Made by a program: the position numbers and the translations under genes
The notes under the pieces: generated by a model
Seen by the model: only the letters and a program-made list of their open reading frames with translations
Database searches by the model: none
What the model was told of the DNA's origin: nothing
Source of the DNA: XYD12-FULL-36-8 sp964613805
GTDB taxonomy: Bacteria > Bacteroidota > Ignavibacteria > Ignavibacteriales > Ignavibacteriaceae
DNA: 64,000 nucleotides
Assembly: GCA_964613805.1 (NCBI GenBank)
Contig: CAZTJF010000019.1
Location: forward strand, 22,716 to 86,715
Direction: 5' to 3'
In this document: positions 45,359-52,901 of the stretch, in pieces
How positions within the stretch are numbered: position 1 is the first letter of the stretch
How the letters are laid out: each line of letters begins with the position of its first letter

Positions 45359-46351
45359 TTAGTTTCTAGATAATATAACAGCTAAACATTTGTCGACTCC
45401 ATAAAATCGGTTGTAGAAGAAATTACAAACCGAACGAACGGGGGGTATATTATGAAAAATATTTCTTAATACGATATGTGGTTTTGAAAATTTAATGTTT
45501 AATCTTTCATTATTAATTCCTCCATCAGTTGCCAAAATGGAAGATTGGATATATTCTGTCCTGCTTCGCAGATATTTAATCAGTCTATTTTCGGAAATTG
45601 GATAGTAATCTTTGAAAGCGACATAAGCTACATCCAAACCAAGTTTATCTGCAATAAATTGAAAACTTTTTGAACTTAACCAAACAGTATGAACAGGAGG
45701 TAAATCTGTCTGCCAAATTGCATTTTGCATCGAGAAATCCTTATTGGGCGTGGTTAATAGTATTTTGCCATTTTCATTTAGTAAACATATACATTCATTT
45801 ATAAAAGCTACTGGTTCTTTTAGATGCTCTATTAATTCTGTTGCTACTATTAAATCAAACTTTTTCTTAGTAATATTTCTGAAATTAGTGATGTCCAAAT
45901 TAAAGTAGCAGTTACCGTAATTATTTTTTGCAAAATTAATTGCATTGCTTGAAATGTCTATGCCAATTGTGTTAATGCCTTGTTTGTTTAAAGCATAAGT
46001 GAGATAACCCAAACCACATCCAACCTCTAATACATTATTGGGAGTTTCTTTTTTTAAACACTTAAATACGGAATAATATGTGGATTCAAAATCAGCAAGC
46101 AGTTTCAGTGGATTATTAACCTTCTTAACTTTATCAGCGTAAAACTTATATCGGTCGTACCCAATTAAATCCTCATGTGAATAAATAGTTTCGTATATGT
46201 TTAAATCAATATTCTCTGAGGAGATGAAATTTGTATTACAAACACTGCAAGTGTATATATCAAAGTAGTATCCTTTGACATATCCTGGATAATCTTTATA
46301 TATGGCTGAAATATTTGAATTCCCACAAATGGTACAATTTACTCTGCTCAT
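45359..46351 (-). CDS. SAM-dependent methyltransferase with N-terminal Cys4 motif
   Basis: A 330-aa protein. The first 50 residues have CTICGNS and CSVCN, which probably bind zinc. The methyltransferase core begins with VLEVGCGLGYLTYALN and has a class I Rossmann layout. Start is the ATG at 46349-46351; the in-frame TTG at 46358 is less likely. It sits between a flippase and a GT2 gene, so it may methylate a sugar of the repeat unit or a chain end. A homolog with the same layout is at 52896. Target unknown. Confidence 0.85.
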   Translation of the reverse strand: MSRVNCTICGNSNISAIYKDYPGYVKGYYFDIYTCSVCNTNFISSENIDLNIYETIYSHEDLIGYDRYKFYADKVKKVNNPLKLLADFESTYYSVFKCLKKETPNNVLEVGCGLGYLTYALNKQGINTIGIDISSNAINFAKNNYGNCYFNLDITNFRNITKKKFDLIVATELIEHLKEPVAFINECICLLNENGKILLTTPNKDFSMQNAIWQTDLPPVHTVWLSSKSFQFIADKLGLDVAYVAFKDYYPISENRLIKYLRSRTEYIQSSILATDGGINNERLNIKFSKPHIVLRNIFHNIPPVRSVCNFFYNRFYGVDKCLAVILSRN

Positions 46352-46362
46352 AAAATTCAAAT

Positions 46363-47814
46363 TTAATAGAACTTTAAAATATAATCGGAGATTTTGGGTT
46401 GATTAAATATTTTTGAAATAAGGATAACCTCATCCTCACTGAATATTTTTATAAAAATTGTAACAACAGTAAATATCAAAATTGACAATAATAAAAATAC
46501 GAATAAGGAAAAATAACTAAATATAAATGCTGAGATAAAAATCAATACAAGCCATATAATTGATTTGATGTTTATAAAATAAAATTTAAGACTAACTTTA
46601 TAATGTAGTATCATTATGAAAAATGTCCCTAAACCAGCTGAAATCAATTTTGCATAACTGGCTCCAATAAAAGAATTGGAAGGAATTAAAAATATATTAA
46701 GTATTGCATTTATTAATACCACTAAAACTGCGTAACTAAGGATTAATTTTTGTTTTTTATATGCTACAAAAAGATTAATCGTGAAATAACTGTAAAAAAT
46801 GAAAATCTGAGTGGCAAAAAGCAGTAAAGCTGGCAAAGCAGATTGTTTATAATCAGTGCCAAATATCAGAATGACTATATCTGTAGATTTAAAGGCAAAA
46901 ATAATAGCAAATACAGATGCAAGCCCAAATAAAATTTTATAAACAATTTTAATAATACTATCATTGCTTAAAATATTAGAATCTCTAAAATTTTGTACAA
47001 TTTTGGGAAATACGGTCTGAATAAAAGCATGTGGAATAACTAATAATGGGATCACCAATCTAATTGCAACTGAATATAAACCCGCGTCATAGTCACCATG
47101 AAAGTGTTTTATAAGAAGAATATCAAGTTGCTGAAAAATCGCATCAAGTAATATGTATCCATATAATGGAGATGACTCTTTAATCAACCACCTGATTTTG
47201 TCTAGCTGAAATTTTAAACGAAAGTTAAATTGCTTCGCCAAAAAATAATAGGTTAAAGCAAGCCCTGGCAGATTGCTGACCACATAACCTATTACAAAAT
47301 AAACTAAACCTGTATTAAAGACGGGCATCAGTAAAACCCATCCCAATAAAATTAAATTGTCTAGTAATAAAATCATCATTGGAATATTCATTCTTAAATT
47401 AACTTTAAATGGTGTATTAAGAATGTCTCTAACATTGTTGAACTTTGAAGACAGTAAAATATTAAAGAAAAGAAGGTTGATTAATAAAAACTCAGTAAAT
47501 GGTATGTTTAAAAATACCAGAACGATGTTCAGAATAATATCCAATGAAACAAAAGCGATTAGCGTAATTGAAAGTGCTGAAAATAAATAAGAATAATCAG
47601 AAACCTTACTTGATAACTCACGAAAAATAATTGAGGGAAATCCGTAATCAAACAACTTAGATAATAGTGTTACAATTGCAAGTAAAACACTAAATTTTCC
47701 AAAGTTTTCCACACCAAGAAATCTAGCAGAGAGTGAAATTATGATTAGGTTTAGACCAAGGTTAACTGTTTGTCCTGTAATAAGGGCAAAAACATTACTA
47801 ACAGCTCTATTCAA
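46363..47814 (-). CDS. Polysaccharide flippase (Wzx type)
   Basis: A 483-aa polytopic protein of the MOP superfamily with about twelve to fourteen helices. The N-terminus is NVFALITGQTVNLGLNLIII followed by SLSARFLGVENFGKFSV, as in Wzx. Translation starts at TTG (47812-47814), as no ATG occurs before about residue 140 in frame. It should flip undecaprenyl-linked repeat units for the neighbouring Wzy. Followed after 11 nt by the methyltransferase. Confidence 0.9.
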   Translation of the reverse strand: MNRAVSNVFALITGQTVNLGLNLIIISLSARFLGVENFGKFSVLLAIVTLLSKLFDYGFPSIIFRELSSKVSDYSYLFSALSITLIAFVSLDIILNIVLVFLNIPFTEFLLINLLFFNILLSSKFNNVRDILNTPFKVNLRMNIPMMILLLDNLILLGWVLLMPVFNTGLVYFVIGYVVSNLPGLALTYYFLAKQFNFRLKFQLDKIRWLIKESSPLYGYILLDAIFQQLDILLIKHFHGDYDAGLYSVAIRLVIPLLVIPHAFIQTVFPKIVQNFRDSNILSNDSIIKIVYKILFGLASVFAIIFAFKSTDIVILIFGTDYKQSALPALLLFATQIFIFYSYFTINLFVAYKKQKLILSYAVLVVLINAILNIFLIPSNSFIGASYAKLISAGLGTFFIMILHYKVSLKFYFINIKSIIWLVLIFISAFIFSYFSLFVFLLLSILIFTVVTIFIKIFSEDEVILISKIFNQPKISDYILKFY

Positions 47815-47832
47815 TTAAATTTCCATTAATGA

Positions 47833-49143
47833 TTACTGGAAATTTTCGTTGTGTTTATTTGTTAATTTATTTTTCATAACAATTGCCCTTGAGGTTAAAA
47901 GCATAATAACTAAACTTAAACTAAATACTGCTGCTCTGGTTGCAATATAAAATGTGGAAAAAGCAATTATCAATGAACCATAAACCAAAAGAATTAAACT
48001 TACTAAACTACCCGACCTTTGAAATTGAAACCAGAAAAAGCTAACGAATAAACCTAATAAATACGGGAAAATCAAAATTCCTAAATAACCAAAATCCTCG
48101 TGCAAATCCCTAAGATAAGTTGCGGAATTAGACCAGATAGGAACAAAGTAACCTTTGGGATAAAATCCAGAATGTGGCACAACATTTATTTTTGAAAGCA
48201 AGTTGTAAACTGGCTGAAAAGTATTTTCCCCAATTAGTTTATCTTCTCCACCCAGTTCAAAATATTTATTAAGCACACCAATATTAGAACTGAAATAAAA
48301 ATATAAAGATGGGCTTATGAAATAAGAACGTTCGAGTTCATTTAAGGTTGAAGTTGAAGCTTTAAATTTCTCTAATGTTCCCCTGTAATTTTTAATTAAA
48401 GTTGTGCTAATCAAAAAAATACCTACAACAATTACCAATGAAACTGATAAATTTATTTTACTGAGTTTATTGTTAGGAGAATTTGCTGAAAAGTATTGCC
48501 TAACAAAAAAGAATGTTAACCCAAATAGTACAAAACCCATAAATATTCCTGCTCTCCCAACACTCGCCATGTCATGCAGTATAACAACAATGAAAGGAAA
48601 TATACCTTTGACTGTTATTTTACCTTTGAGAGCTGTGTAAACTCCACCAAGAAAAATACCAGCATATGCAAACGCATTTAAGTAAGGAATTGTACCTTTA
48701 ATATCTCCCTCAACTCTCATTTTATAAATTAAATTGGCTCTTAAAAAAACCGTTACAATATTGCCAAACTTATTAATTAAAACCATCCAATGCTGTAGGG
48801 CTACTAATAATCCAATTACGGAAAAAAGATAGAGGAATAAAACTATCTTTTTCTCATCAATGTTTAAGGTAGGATTTAAGCTATTTTGATCGTTAGAAGA
48901 TGTTATTTTGTCAGCTGAAAAAAAGGATAAAATCCCTAAAAGAAAAGCACTAAAGCTAACGAGAATGATGACCCAAGTTGAATTTTGAATATCAATAAAT
49001 CTTATAAGTTTTATCTCATACAGAATGATAAAGGTCATCCATGAAACTGAATAAATTAAAATCGGATTTAACCATCGTCTGAAAAGCTTCTTACCTAACA
49101 AACAAAGAAAAATGCCGATAAAAAATGTGAGTAAGACCGACAT
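47833..49143 (-). CDS. Oligosaccharide repeat-unit polymerase (Wzy type)
   Basis: A 436-aa membrane protein with about ten to twelve helices, and a long periplasmic loop around 250-340 containing RGTLEKFKASTSTLNELERS and the PHSGFYPKGYFVPIW stretch. Sequence conservation in Wzy is low, so the call rests on topology, length and place between wzx and wzz genes. It probably joins flipped repeat units into chains in the periplasm. Its ATG overlaps the stop of the Wzz-like gene (TGATG). Confidence 0.8.
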   Translation of the reverse strand: MSVLLTFFIGIFLCLLGKKLFRRWLNPILIYSVSWMTFIILYEIKLIRFIDIQNSTWVIILVSFSAFLLGILSFFSADKITSSNDQNSLNPTLNIDEKKIVLFLYLFSVIGLLVALQHWMVLINKFGNIVTVFLRANLIYKMRVEGDIKGTIPYLNAFAYAGIFLGGVYTALKGKITVKGIFPFIVVILHDMASVGRAGIFMGFVLFGLTFFFVRQYFSANSPNNKLSKINLSVSLVIVVGIFLISTTLIKNYRGTLEKFKASTSTLNELERSYFISPSLYFYFSSNIGVLNKYFELGGEDKLIGENTFQPVYNLLSKINVVPHSGFYPKGYFVPIWSNSATYLRDLHEDFGYLGILIFPYLLGLFVSFFWFQFQRSGSLVSLILLVYGSLIIAFSTFYIATRAAVFSLSLVIMLLTSRAIVMKNKLTNKHNENFQ

Positions 49144-50363
49144 CAGAATTTCATTTTATAAATTCTAGTCAAAACAATATAAAATTTGGCAAGTTTGTTT
49201 TGTATTGGATTTGAGTATTCCATCTTATGTATCAATCGTTCACCATTAAAAACAACCGGGATCAAAACGAAAAATCCCAACAACAGAAAGGCACTAATAA
49301 TAAACATTCTTTTAGGGGAATATTTAATTTGTGGTGTGAAAGCTCTATCAATCACCATTATCGTCGGAATGCTCTTTTGCTCTTCTACTTTGGCTTGTTC
49401 ATACATTGGCATCACTATTTCCAAAATGGATTGCTGTATCTCGACTTCCCTATAAGCTCGTAAATACTGCATTGCAATGTTTGGCATGTCCTTAAACGCA
49501 AAAAGAATATTGGATGATGCACTTAAGTTTGGAGAATTTTTCAGCTCTTGAACTTTTTTCTTCAATAAATTTATTTCGGCTTGAACTCCTTGATACTGCG
49601 GAGAGTTCTCACCATATCCTTGCAGAACGAAAAAACCTTCCATTTCTTTTTTCATTAGCAGTGCTTCAATTTCAGCTGCGGCTTTTACTGAAACTTCAAG
49701 TTGTTCGGGAACAGCCACTATCCCGTACTTTTTTTGAAATGTGTACAAAGAGTCTTCGGCTTTTTTTAAGTCGCTGACATTTTGGATATATCTTTTTTCA
49801 ATAAACGATCTGCTATTCTTAGCTCGTTGAATATTAAGTTCGATATTCATACTATCAACAAGTGTTACTAAATAATTGGCAATTTCAGCACTCACTTTGG
49901 GATCTTTGTTGATGATACTAAAATTTATCATTCCATATTCATTTGGATCTGCTGAAATATCGCTTCGAAATGCTTTAATCACTTTATCAAAATTATGATC
50001 ATGAATTTCATAATATTCCATAAGGTTAAATTTGTTAATGATATTCGTTAAAGCTGTTCGGCTATTGATAATACCTAAGAGTAAATCTTCTGAAGTATTG
50101 GTCATTCCGAATAATCGTGAACCTGTTGAAGCAATTGACGATTTCCCTCCAAGAAGACTTGTCAAGCCACCCAGCCCCATCTGATCGCTAGGAGGAATCA
50201 TAATTGTAGCAGTTGCTTTATATTGATTTGGAATGAGAAAGGCAATTAATGTTGAGATAAGGATGACTATGAATAAATTTATTATTATAAACTTTTTCCA
50301 TTTAAAGAGAATGTAGATATAATCAGAAAATTTTGTTTCTTTAGGTTTAACTTCATTTTCCAT
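49143..50363 (-). CDS. Wzz-type chain length determinant
   Basis: A 406-aa polysaccharide co-polymerase. Two membrane helices (about 30-50 and 355-375) flank a long periplasmic coiled-coil region (RSFIEKRYIQNVSDLKKAED, then LLMKKEMEGFFVLQGYG). The early FKWKKFIIINLFIVILISTL and the Pro-rich ATIMIPPSDQ match the Wzz family. There is no tyrosine kinase domain and no outer-membrane Wza gene next to it. It is the first gene of the polysaccharide cluster; the promoter candidate is about 40 nt upstream. Confidence 0.9.
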   Translation of the reverse strand: MENEVKPKETKFSDYIYILFKWKKFIIINLFIVILISTLIAFLIPNQYKATATIMIPPSDQMGLGGLTSLLGGKSSIASTGSRLFGMTNTSEDLLLGIINSRTALTNIINKFNLMEYYEIHDHNFDKVIKAFRSDISADPNEYGMINFSIINKDPKVSAEIANYLVTLVDSMNIELNIQRAKNSRSFIEKRYIQNVSDLKKAEDSLYTFQKKYGIVAVPEQLEVSVKAAAEIEALLMKKEMEGFFVLQGYGENSPQYQGVQAEINLLKKKVQELKNSPNLSASSNILFAFKDMPNIAMQYLRAYREVEIQQSILEIVMPMYEQAKVEEQKSIPTIMVIDRAFTPQIKYSPKRMFIISAFLLLGFFVLIPVVFNGERLIHKMEYSNPIQNKLAKFYIVLTRIYKMKF

Positions 50364-50694
50364 TTAGATTAATGCTCTTAGCTTTATTGATAAATATCGC
50401 TGCAAAGTTACTGTTTTTCATTTAGATAAGACAATCCACATAACGATGGATTATATTAAATATTTCTGAATTCGATTGACATTTGTAAGCAGTGGAGCAT
50501 GAGTTCGTAACTTTCGCTTCAAGTTATTACGCAGCAAAACACTAATGCAAACCCATTTGCATTTTCCACGTCTAAATATCAGACGCATGATTTAGTCTAA
50601 GAAGTTTGTTAAATGGCTGGAGAATGAACAATACAGTTTTTTGTAAAAGTTGCCTCACTTTAAGAATTGGTATAATAATAACTTCAAATCACTT
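50364..50694. other. Intergenic region between divergent Wzz and 82-aa gene units
   Basis: No gene is seen in this stretch of about 330 bp. It holds the candidate minus-strand promoter of the polysaccharide cluster (50403-50434) and two small plus-strand palindromes: AATGCAAA/TTTGCATT (50544-50563, loop CCCA) and CGTCT/AGACG (50569-50585). Their function is unknown; a binding site for a regulator is possible. Confidence 0.45.
50403..50434 (-). promoter_or_regulatory. Candidate promoter of the polysaccharide operon
   Basis: On the minus strand a TTG (50432-50434) is followed after 21 nt by TAACTTTG (50403-50410), a perfect match to TAnnTTTG. Transcription would start near 50396, about 33 nt before the wzz ATG at 50363. 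Confidence 0.55.
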
Positions 50695-50724
50695 TTGACA
50701 ATAAATAATATTATTATATTTTTG
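50695..50724 (+). promoter_or_regulatory. Perfect-consensus Bacteroidota-type promoter
   Basis: TTGACA at 50695-50700, and TATTTTTG at 50717-50724. The arrangement is TTG, 19 nt, TAnnTTTG, exactly the consensus for the primary sigma factor of Bacteroidota. Transcription should start near 50731, giving a leader of about 207 nt before the 82-aa gene. Confidence 0.75.
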
Positions 50725-50730
50725 CACTTA

Positions 50731-50937
50731 AATTAAGAAAGGTTTTTTATCTAGAATTTGTTACTGCCCTAAAATTTCAACGAATTTGATCTGAGTAGCA
50801 GATATATACCGATTTAGGGAATTTCTCTGGTCGGTTTTTTGTTGCTTATTTTGAAACAAGTAATCTGAAAGGAAGTATATACTCATTATAGATACCGATT
50901 TCCAAAGGAAACAGTAACAAAAAAAAGGAAGGACAAA
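50731..50937 (+). promoter_or_regulatory. Structured leader with terminator/antiterminator pairing
   Basis: The 5' half holds CCCTAAA (50767-50773), an ATCTG/CAGAT hairpin (50789-50803) and TTTAGGG (50813-50819). The last can pair with CCCTAAA in a long-range 7-bp stem or be part of the terminator hairpin at 50808-50840. The two structures exclude each other. The 3' half holds a second copy of ATACCGATTT (50892-50901, first copy 50806-50815), a TTTCC/GGAAA hairpin (50899-50911) and the ribosome site AAGGAAGGA before the ATG. I recognise no known riboswitch class. Regulation by attenuation, or release of a short RNA, is inferred. Confidence 0.55.
50808..50840 (+). terminator. Intrinsic terminator inside the leader
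   Basis: ACCGATT (50808-50814) pairs with GGTCGGT (50829-50835; two wobble pairs), then after a bulged T, AGGGA (50816-50820) pairs with TCTCT (50824-50828; one wobble), leaving a 3-nt loop. T residues follow from 50835 to 50840. It lies about 97 nt upstream of the 82-aa start codon, so it would cut transcription to about 110 nt unless prevented. Confidence 0.7.
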
Positions 50938-51186
50938 ATGAACACAATCAAAGCAAAAATAGATAATCCCCTTTCGGACCTCATCAGCGATGATATCTAT
51001 GATTTATTAAATGCTCATGGACTCATTGATGAGAAATCTGTTCGAGATTACCAAATTCGTAAAAAGTTTAAACAGTTAAGAGCTGGTAAGATTAGTGCCG
51101 GCGATGCGATTGATGCAATACGAGAGGAATATCCGTATTTACAGTTTGATACAATTAGAAAAATTGTTTATCAAATAAGCAAATAA
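50938..51186 (+). CDS. Small acidic/basic helical protein, unknown
   Basis: An 82-aa protein (MNTIKAKIDNPLSDLISDD...). I do not recognise the family. It is mostly charged and should be helical, with no signal or membrane segment. The segment EEYPYLQFDTIRKIVYQISK at the end has a faint helix-turn-helix look (TIRKIVY as a recognition-like helix), but this is weak. The ribosome site AAGGAAGGA is good and the codon use is like that of the neighbours. It has a strong promoter, a terminator-containing leader and is followed by a structured RNA candidate, which suggests that its expression is tightly controlled. It could be a small regulator. Confidence 0.7.
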   Translation: MNTIKAKIDNPLSDLISDDIYDLLNAHGLIDEKSVRDYQIRKKFKQLRAGKISAGDAIDAIREEYPYLQFDTIRKIVYQISK

Positions 51187-51196
51187 TTTAGTATTC

Positions 51197-51227
51197 TTGA
51201 CAAATAGCCATCATCGCTTTATATTTC
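51197..51227 (+). promoter_or_regulatory. Candidate promoter of the structured RNA or DUF3098 gene
   Basis: TTGACA (51197-51202) and TATATTTC (51220-51227): TTG, 20 nt, then one mismatch to TAnnTTTG. Transcription would start near 51234, exactly at the start of the folded element at 51232. Confidence 0.45.
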
Positions 51228-51231
51228 GAGG

Positions 51232-51320
51232 GACTCTTCAAAGGGTTCTCCCCTGCCCTTTGATATTAACGAGTCAAGCCCAGTGACTTAACCCCATTCG
51301 CTGGGCTTTATTTTATTTTT
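51232..51320 (+). ncRNA. Candidate structured small RNA or double-hairpin terminator region
   Basis: GACTC (51232-51236) pairs with GAGTC (51271-51275), enclosing a second stem CAAAGGG (51239-51245) with CCCTTTG (51256-51262). Immediately after, AAGCCCAG (51276-51283) pairs with CTGGGCTT (51301-51308), followed by a U-rich tail TTTATTTTATTTTT. The two stems abut and would stack. Promoter-like boxes end just upstream. So this may be an independent RNA of about 80 nt. The simpler reading is a terminator of the 82-aa gene with extra structure; no known RNA family is recognised. Confidence 0.45.
51276..51308 (+). terminator. Rho-independent terminator
   Basis: AAGCCCAG/CTGGGCTT (8 bp, 17-nt loop) with a following T-rich tract TTTATTTTATTTTT. 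It lies about 90 nt after the 82-aa gene and 25 nt before the DUF3098-like ATG. Confidence 0.75.
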
Positions 51321-51332
51321 CTAAGGAATTTT

Positions 51333-51611
51333 ATGGCACAAAAAATTAAAAAAAAATCTGCTGTTGTTAAGAAAAATTTAGTTTCACCATTTAGTATTTA
51401 CTGGGAAAAGAAAAATTACATTTTTCTTGGTTTAGGTTTTGCTCTTTTAATAGTTGGATATTATGTAATGAGTCTTGGATCGTGGGATAGTTCAACCTCC
51501 CTAATTTTATCTCCTATTATTTTAGTTGTAGCTTATCTGTTGATTTTTCCTCTTTCAATATTTTCAAGAAAAAGAAAAACGGCTAACAGCAGCCAAGAAG
51601 AAAAAAACTAA
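51333..51611 (+). CDS. DUF3098-like small two-helix membrane protein
   Basis: A 92-aa protein with a lysine-rich N-terminus, two hydrophobic helices (about 29-47 and 57-75), and a charged tail ending in EEKN. The pattern WEKKNYIFLGLGFALLIVGY, then LSPIILVVAYLLIFPL, fits the DUF3098 family of Bacteroidota. Function is unknown. AAGGA lies 6 nt before the ATG. It is on the same strand as the 82-aa gene and dprA and may share transcription with dprA. Confidence 0.75.
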   Translation: MAQKIKKKSAVVKKNLVSPFSIYWEKKNYIFLGLGFALLIVGYYVMSLGSWDSSTSLILSPIILVVAYLLIFPLSIFSRKRKTANSSQEEKN

Positions 51612-51716
51612 GACCTTTTCAAACCGTTTGGGTATTACCCGAATGCGATTATTCATTTCACCTCGACCTCTGGAAATATGTGTCTCCGCAATTATATTGC
51701 TATAATTATTTTTATT

Positions 51717-51750
51717 TTGTGGAAATTCGAATCAAACAAGATTAAATTTG
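51717..51750 (+). promoter_or_regulatory. Candidate promoter upstream of dprA
   Basis: TAAATTTG (51743-51750) matches TAnnTTTG exactly; the nearest TTG is at 51717-51719, 23 nt upstream. Transcription would start near 51757, about 23 nt before the proposed TTG start of dprA. The spacing is longer than ideal. Confidence 0.4.
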
Positions 51751-51779
51751 CACATTCATAATCCATTATAATTCTAAAA

Positions 51780-52901
51780 TTGGCTAATATAAACTTCCAA
51801 CAAATCGTAGACTTGCGACTTCTTATGTCCGTTGATGGAATCGGAATAGGAAAGATTAAAAATTTACTTGCAAAATTTTACTCTACCGAAAAAGTGCTGT
51901 CCGCAAATATTAAAGAGCTGATGGATGTGGATGGTTTGAGCATTAATCTTGCTCAAAGAATTCAAAGGTGTAATGATCATAGATCTGAATATGAAGAAAT
52001 AGTAAATAGTGAATTAGAGCGTTTGTTTAAAATAAATGGAACATTGCTAACATTATGGGATGACGAATTTCCTGGAATTTTGCGAAAGATTTATGACCCG
52101 CCAATTCTTCTTTATATCAAGGGAAAATTTCAGGATTCAGATGATTATTCAATTGCTGTAGTTGGAACAAGGCAGCCGACTAATTATGGAAAAATTCAAG
52201 CTGAAAAAATTGTTACTGATCTTGCCAAACAAAATATTACAGTTGTAAGTGGAATGGCTCGCGGCATTGATTCAATTGCTCACAGAACTACTTTGAAAAA
52301 TAATGGCAGAACTATTGCCGTTTTAGGTTCGGGATTGAATGTGATTTACCCTCCAGAAAATAAAAAGTTGTATGATGAGATATCAGAGGCGGGAGTTGTA
52401 ATAACTGAATATACTTTAGATACAAAACCAGACGCCATAAATTTTCCTAAACGTAACAGAATAATTTCCGGATTATCTCTCGGCTGCGTTGTAATAGAAA
52501 CAGGAATCACCGGCGGTGCAATGCAGACCGCTGCATTAGCGTTAGATCAAGGCAGAGAGGTTTTTTCAATTCCAGGAAATCTTGGTGTGCAGCAATCTGA
52601 AGGAACGAATCTGCTGATACAAAAGGGCGAGGCAGAGTTAATACTTTCTGCTGAAGATATTTTACTTGAACTTGAATTAAAACTAAAACCTGTTATAGGA
52701 AAGAATATTCCGAAACCAAATATCGAGTTAAATATTTTTGAGGATAAAATTCTCTCACAGTTGAGTGATGAACCTTTGCAGATAGATGTGCTTGCTTCAA
52801 AAGTAAATCTTTCAACATCGGATTGTTTAGTTCACCTTTTATCATTGGAGTTTAAGGGGGTTGTTAAGCAGCTTCCAGGAAAGGTATTTACTCGGTTATA
52901 A
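51780..52901 (+). CDS. dprA: DprA/Smf, DNA-processing and RecA-loading protein
   Basis: DprA loads RecA on incoming single-stranded DNA in transformation. The 373-aa protein has an N-terminal helix-hairpin-helix/SAM-like part (SVDGIGIGKIKNLLAKF), the Rossmann core with GTRQPTNYG, SGMARGIDSIAHR, NRIISGLSLG and a C-terminal winged-helix module (about 315-373). The start is the TTG at 51780; the first ATG is 15 residues later (51825) and would cut into the N-terminal domain. There is no clear Shine-Dalgarno sequence, so the start is uncertain. The 3' end overlaps the convergent methyltransferase by 6 nt. Confidence 0.9.
   Translation: MANINFQQIVDLRLLMSVDGIGIGKIKNLLAKFYSTEKVLSANIKELMDVDGLSINLAQRIQRCNDHRSEYEEIVNSELERLFKINGTLLTLWDDEFPGILRKIYDPPILLYIKGKFQDSDDYSIAVVGTRQPTNYGKIQAEKIVTDLAKQNITVVSGMARGIDSIAHRTTLKNNGRTIAVLGSGLNVIYPPENKKLYDEISEAGVVITEYTLDTKPDAINFPKRNRIISGLSLGCVVIETGITGGAMQTAALALDQGREVFSIPGNLGVQQSEGTNLLIQKGEAELILSAEDILLELELKLKPVIGKNIPKPNIELNIFEDKILSQLSDEPLQIDVLASKVNLSTSDCLVHLLSLEFKGVVKQLPGKVFTRL

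Noticed and set aside
51232..51320. Structured element considered as 6S RNA or tmRNA
   Set aside because: It is too short and lacks the large internal bulge of 6S RNA and the tRNA-like ends of tmRNA.
52896..52901. Six-base tail-to-tail overlap of dprA and methyltransferase stops (TTATAA)
   Set aside because: A palindromic stop pair of this kind is a common chance outcome of convergent genes in AT-rich DNA.
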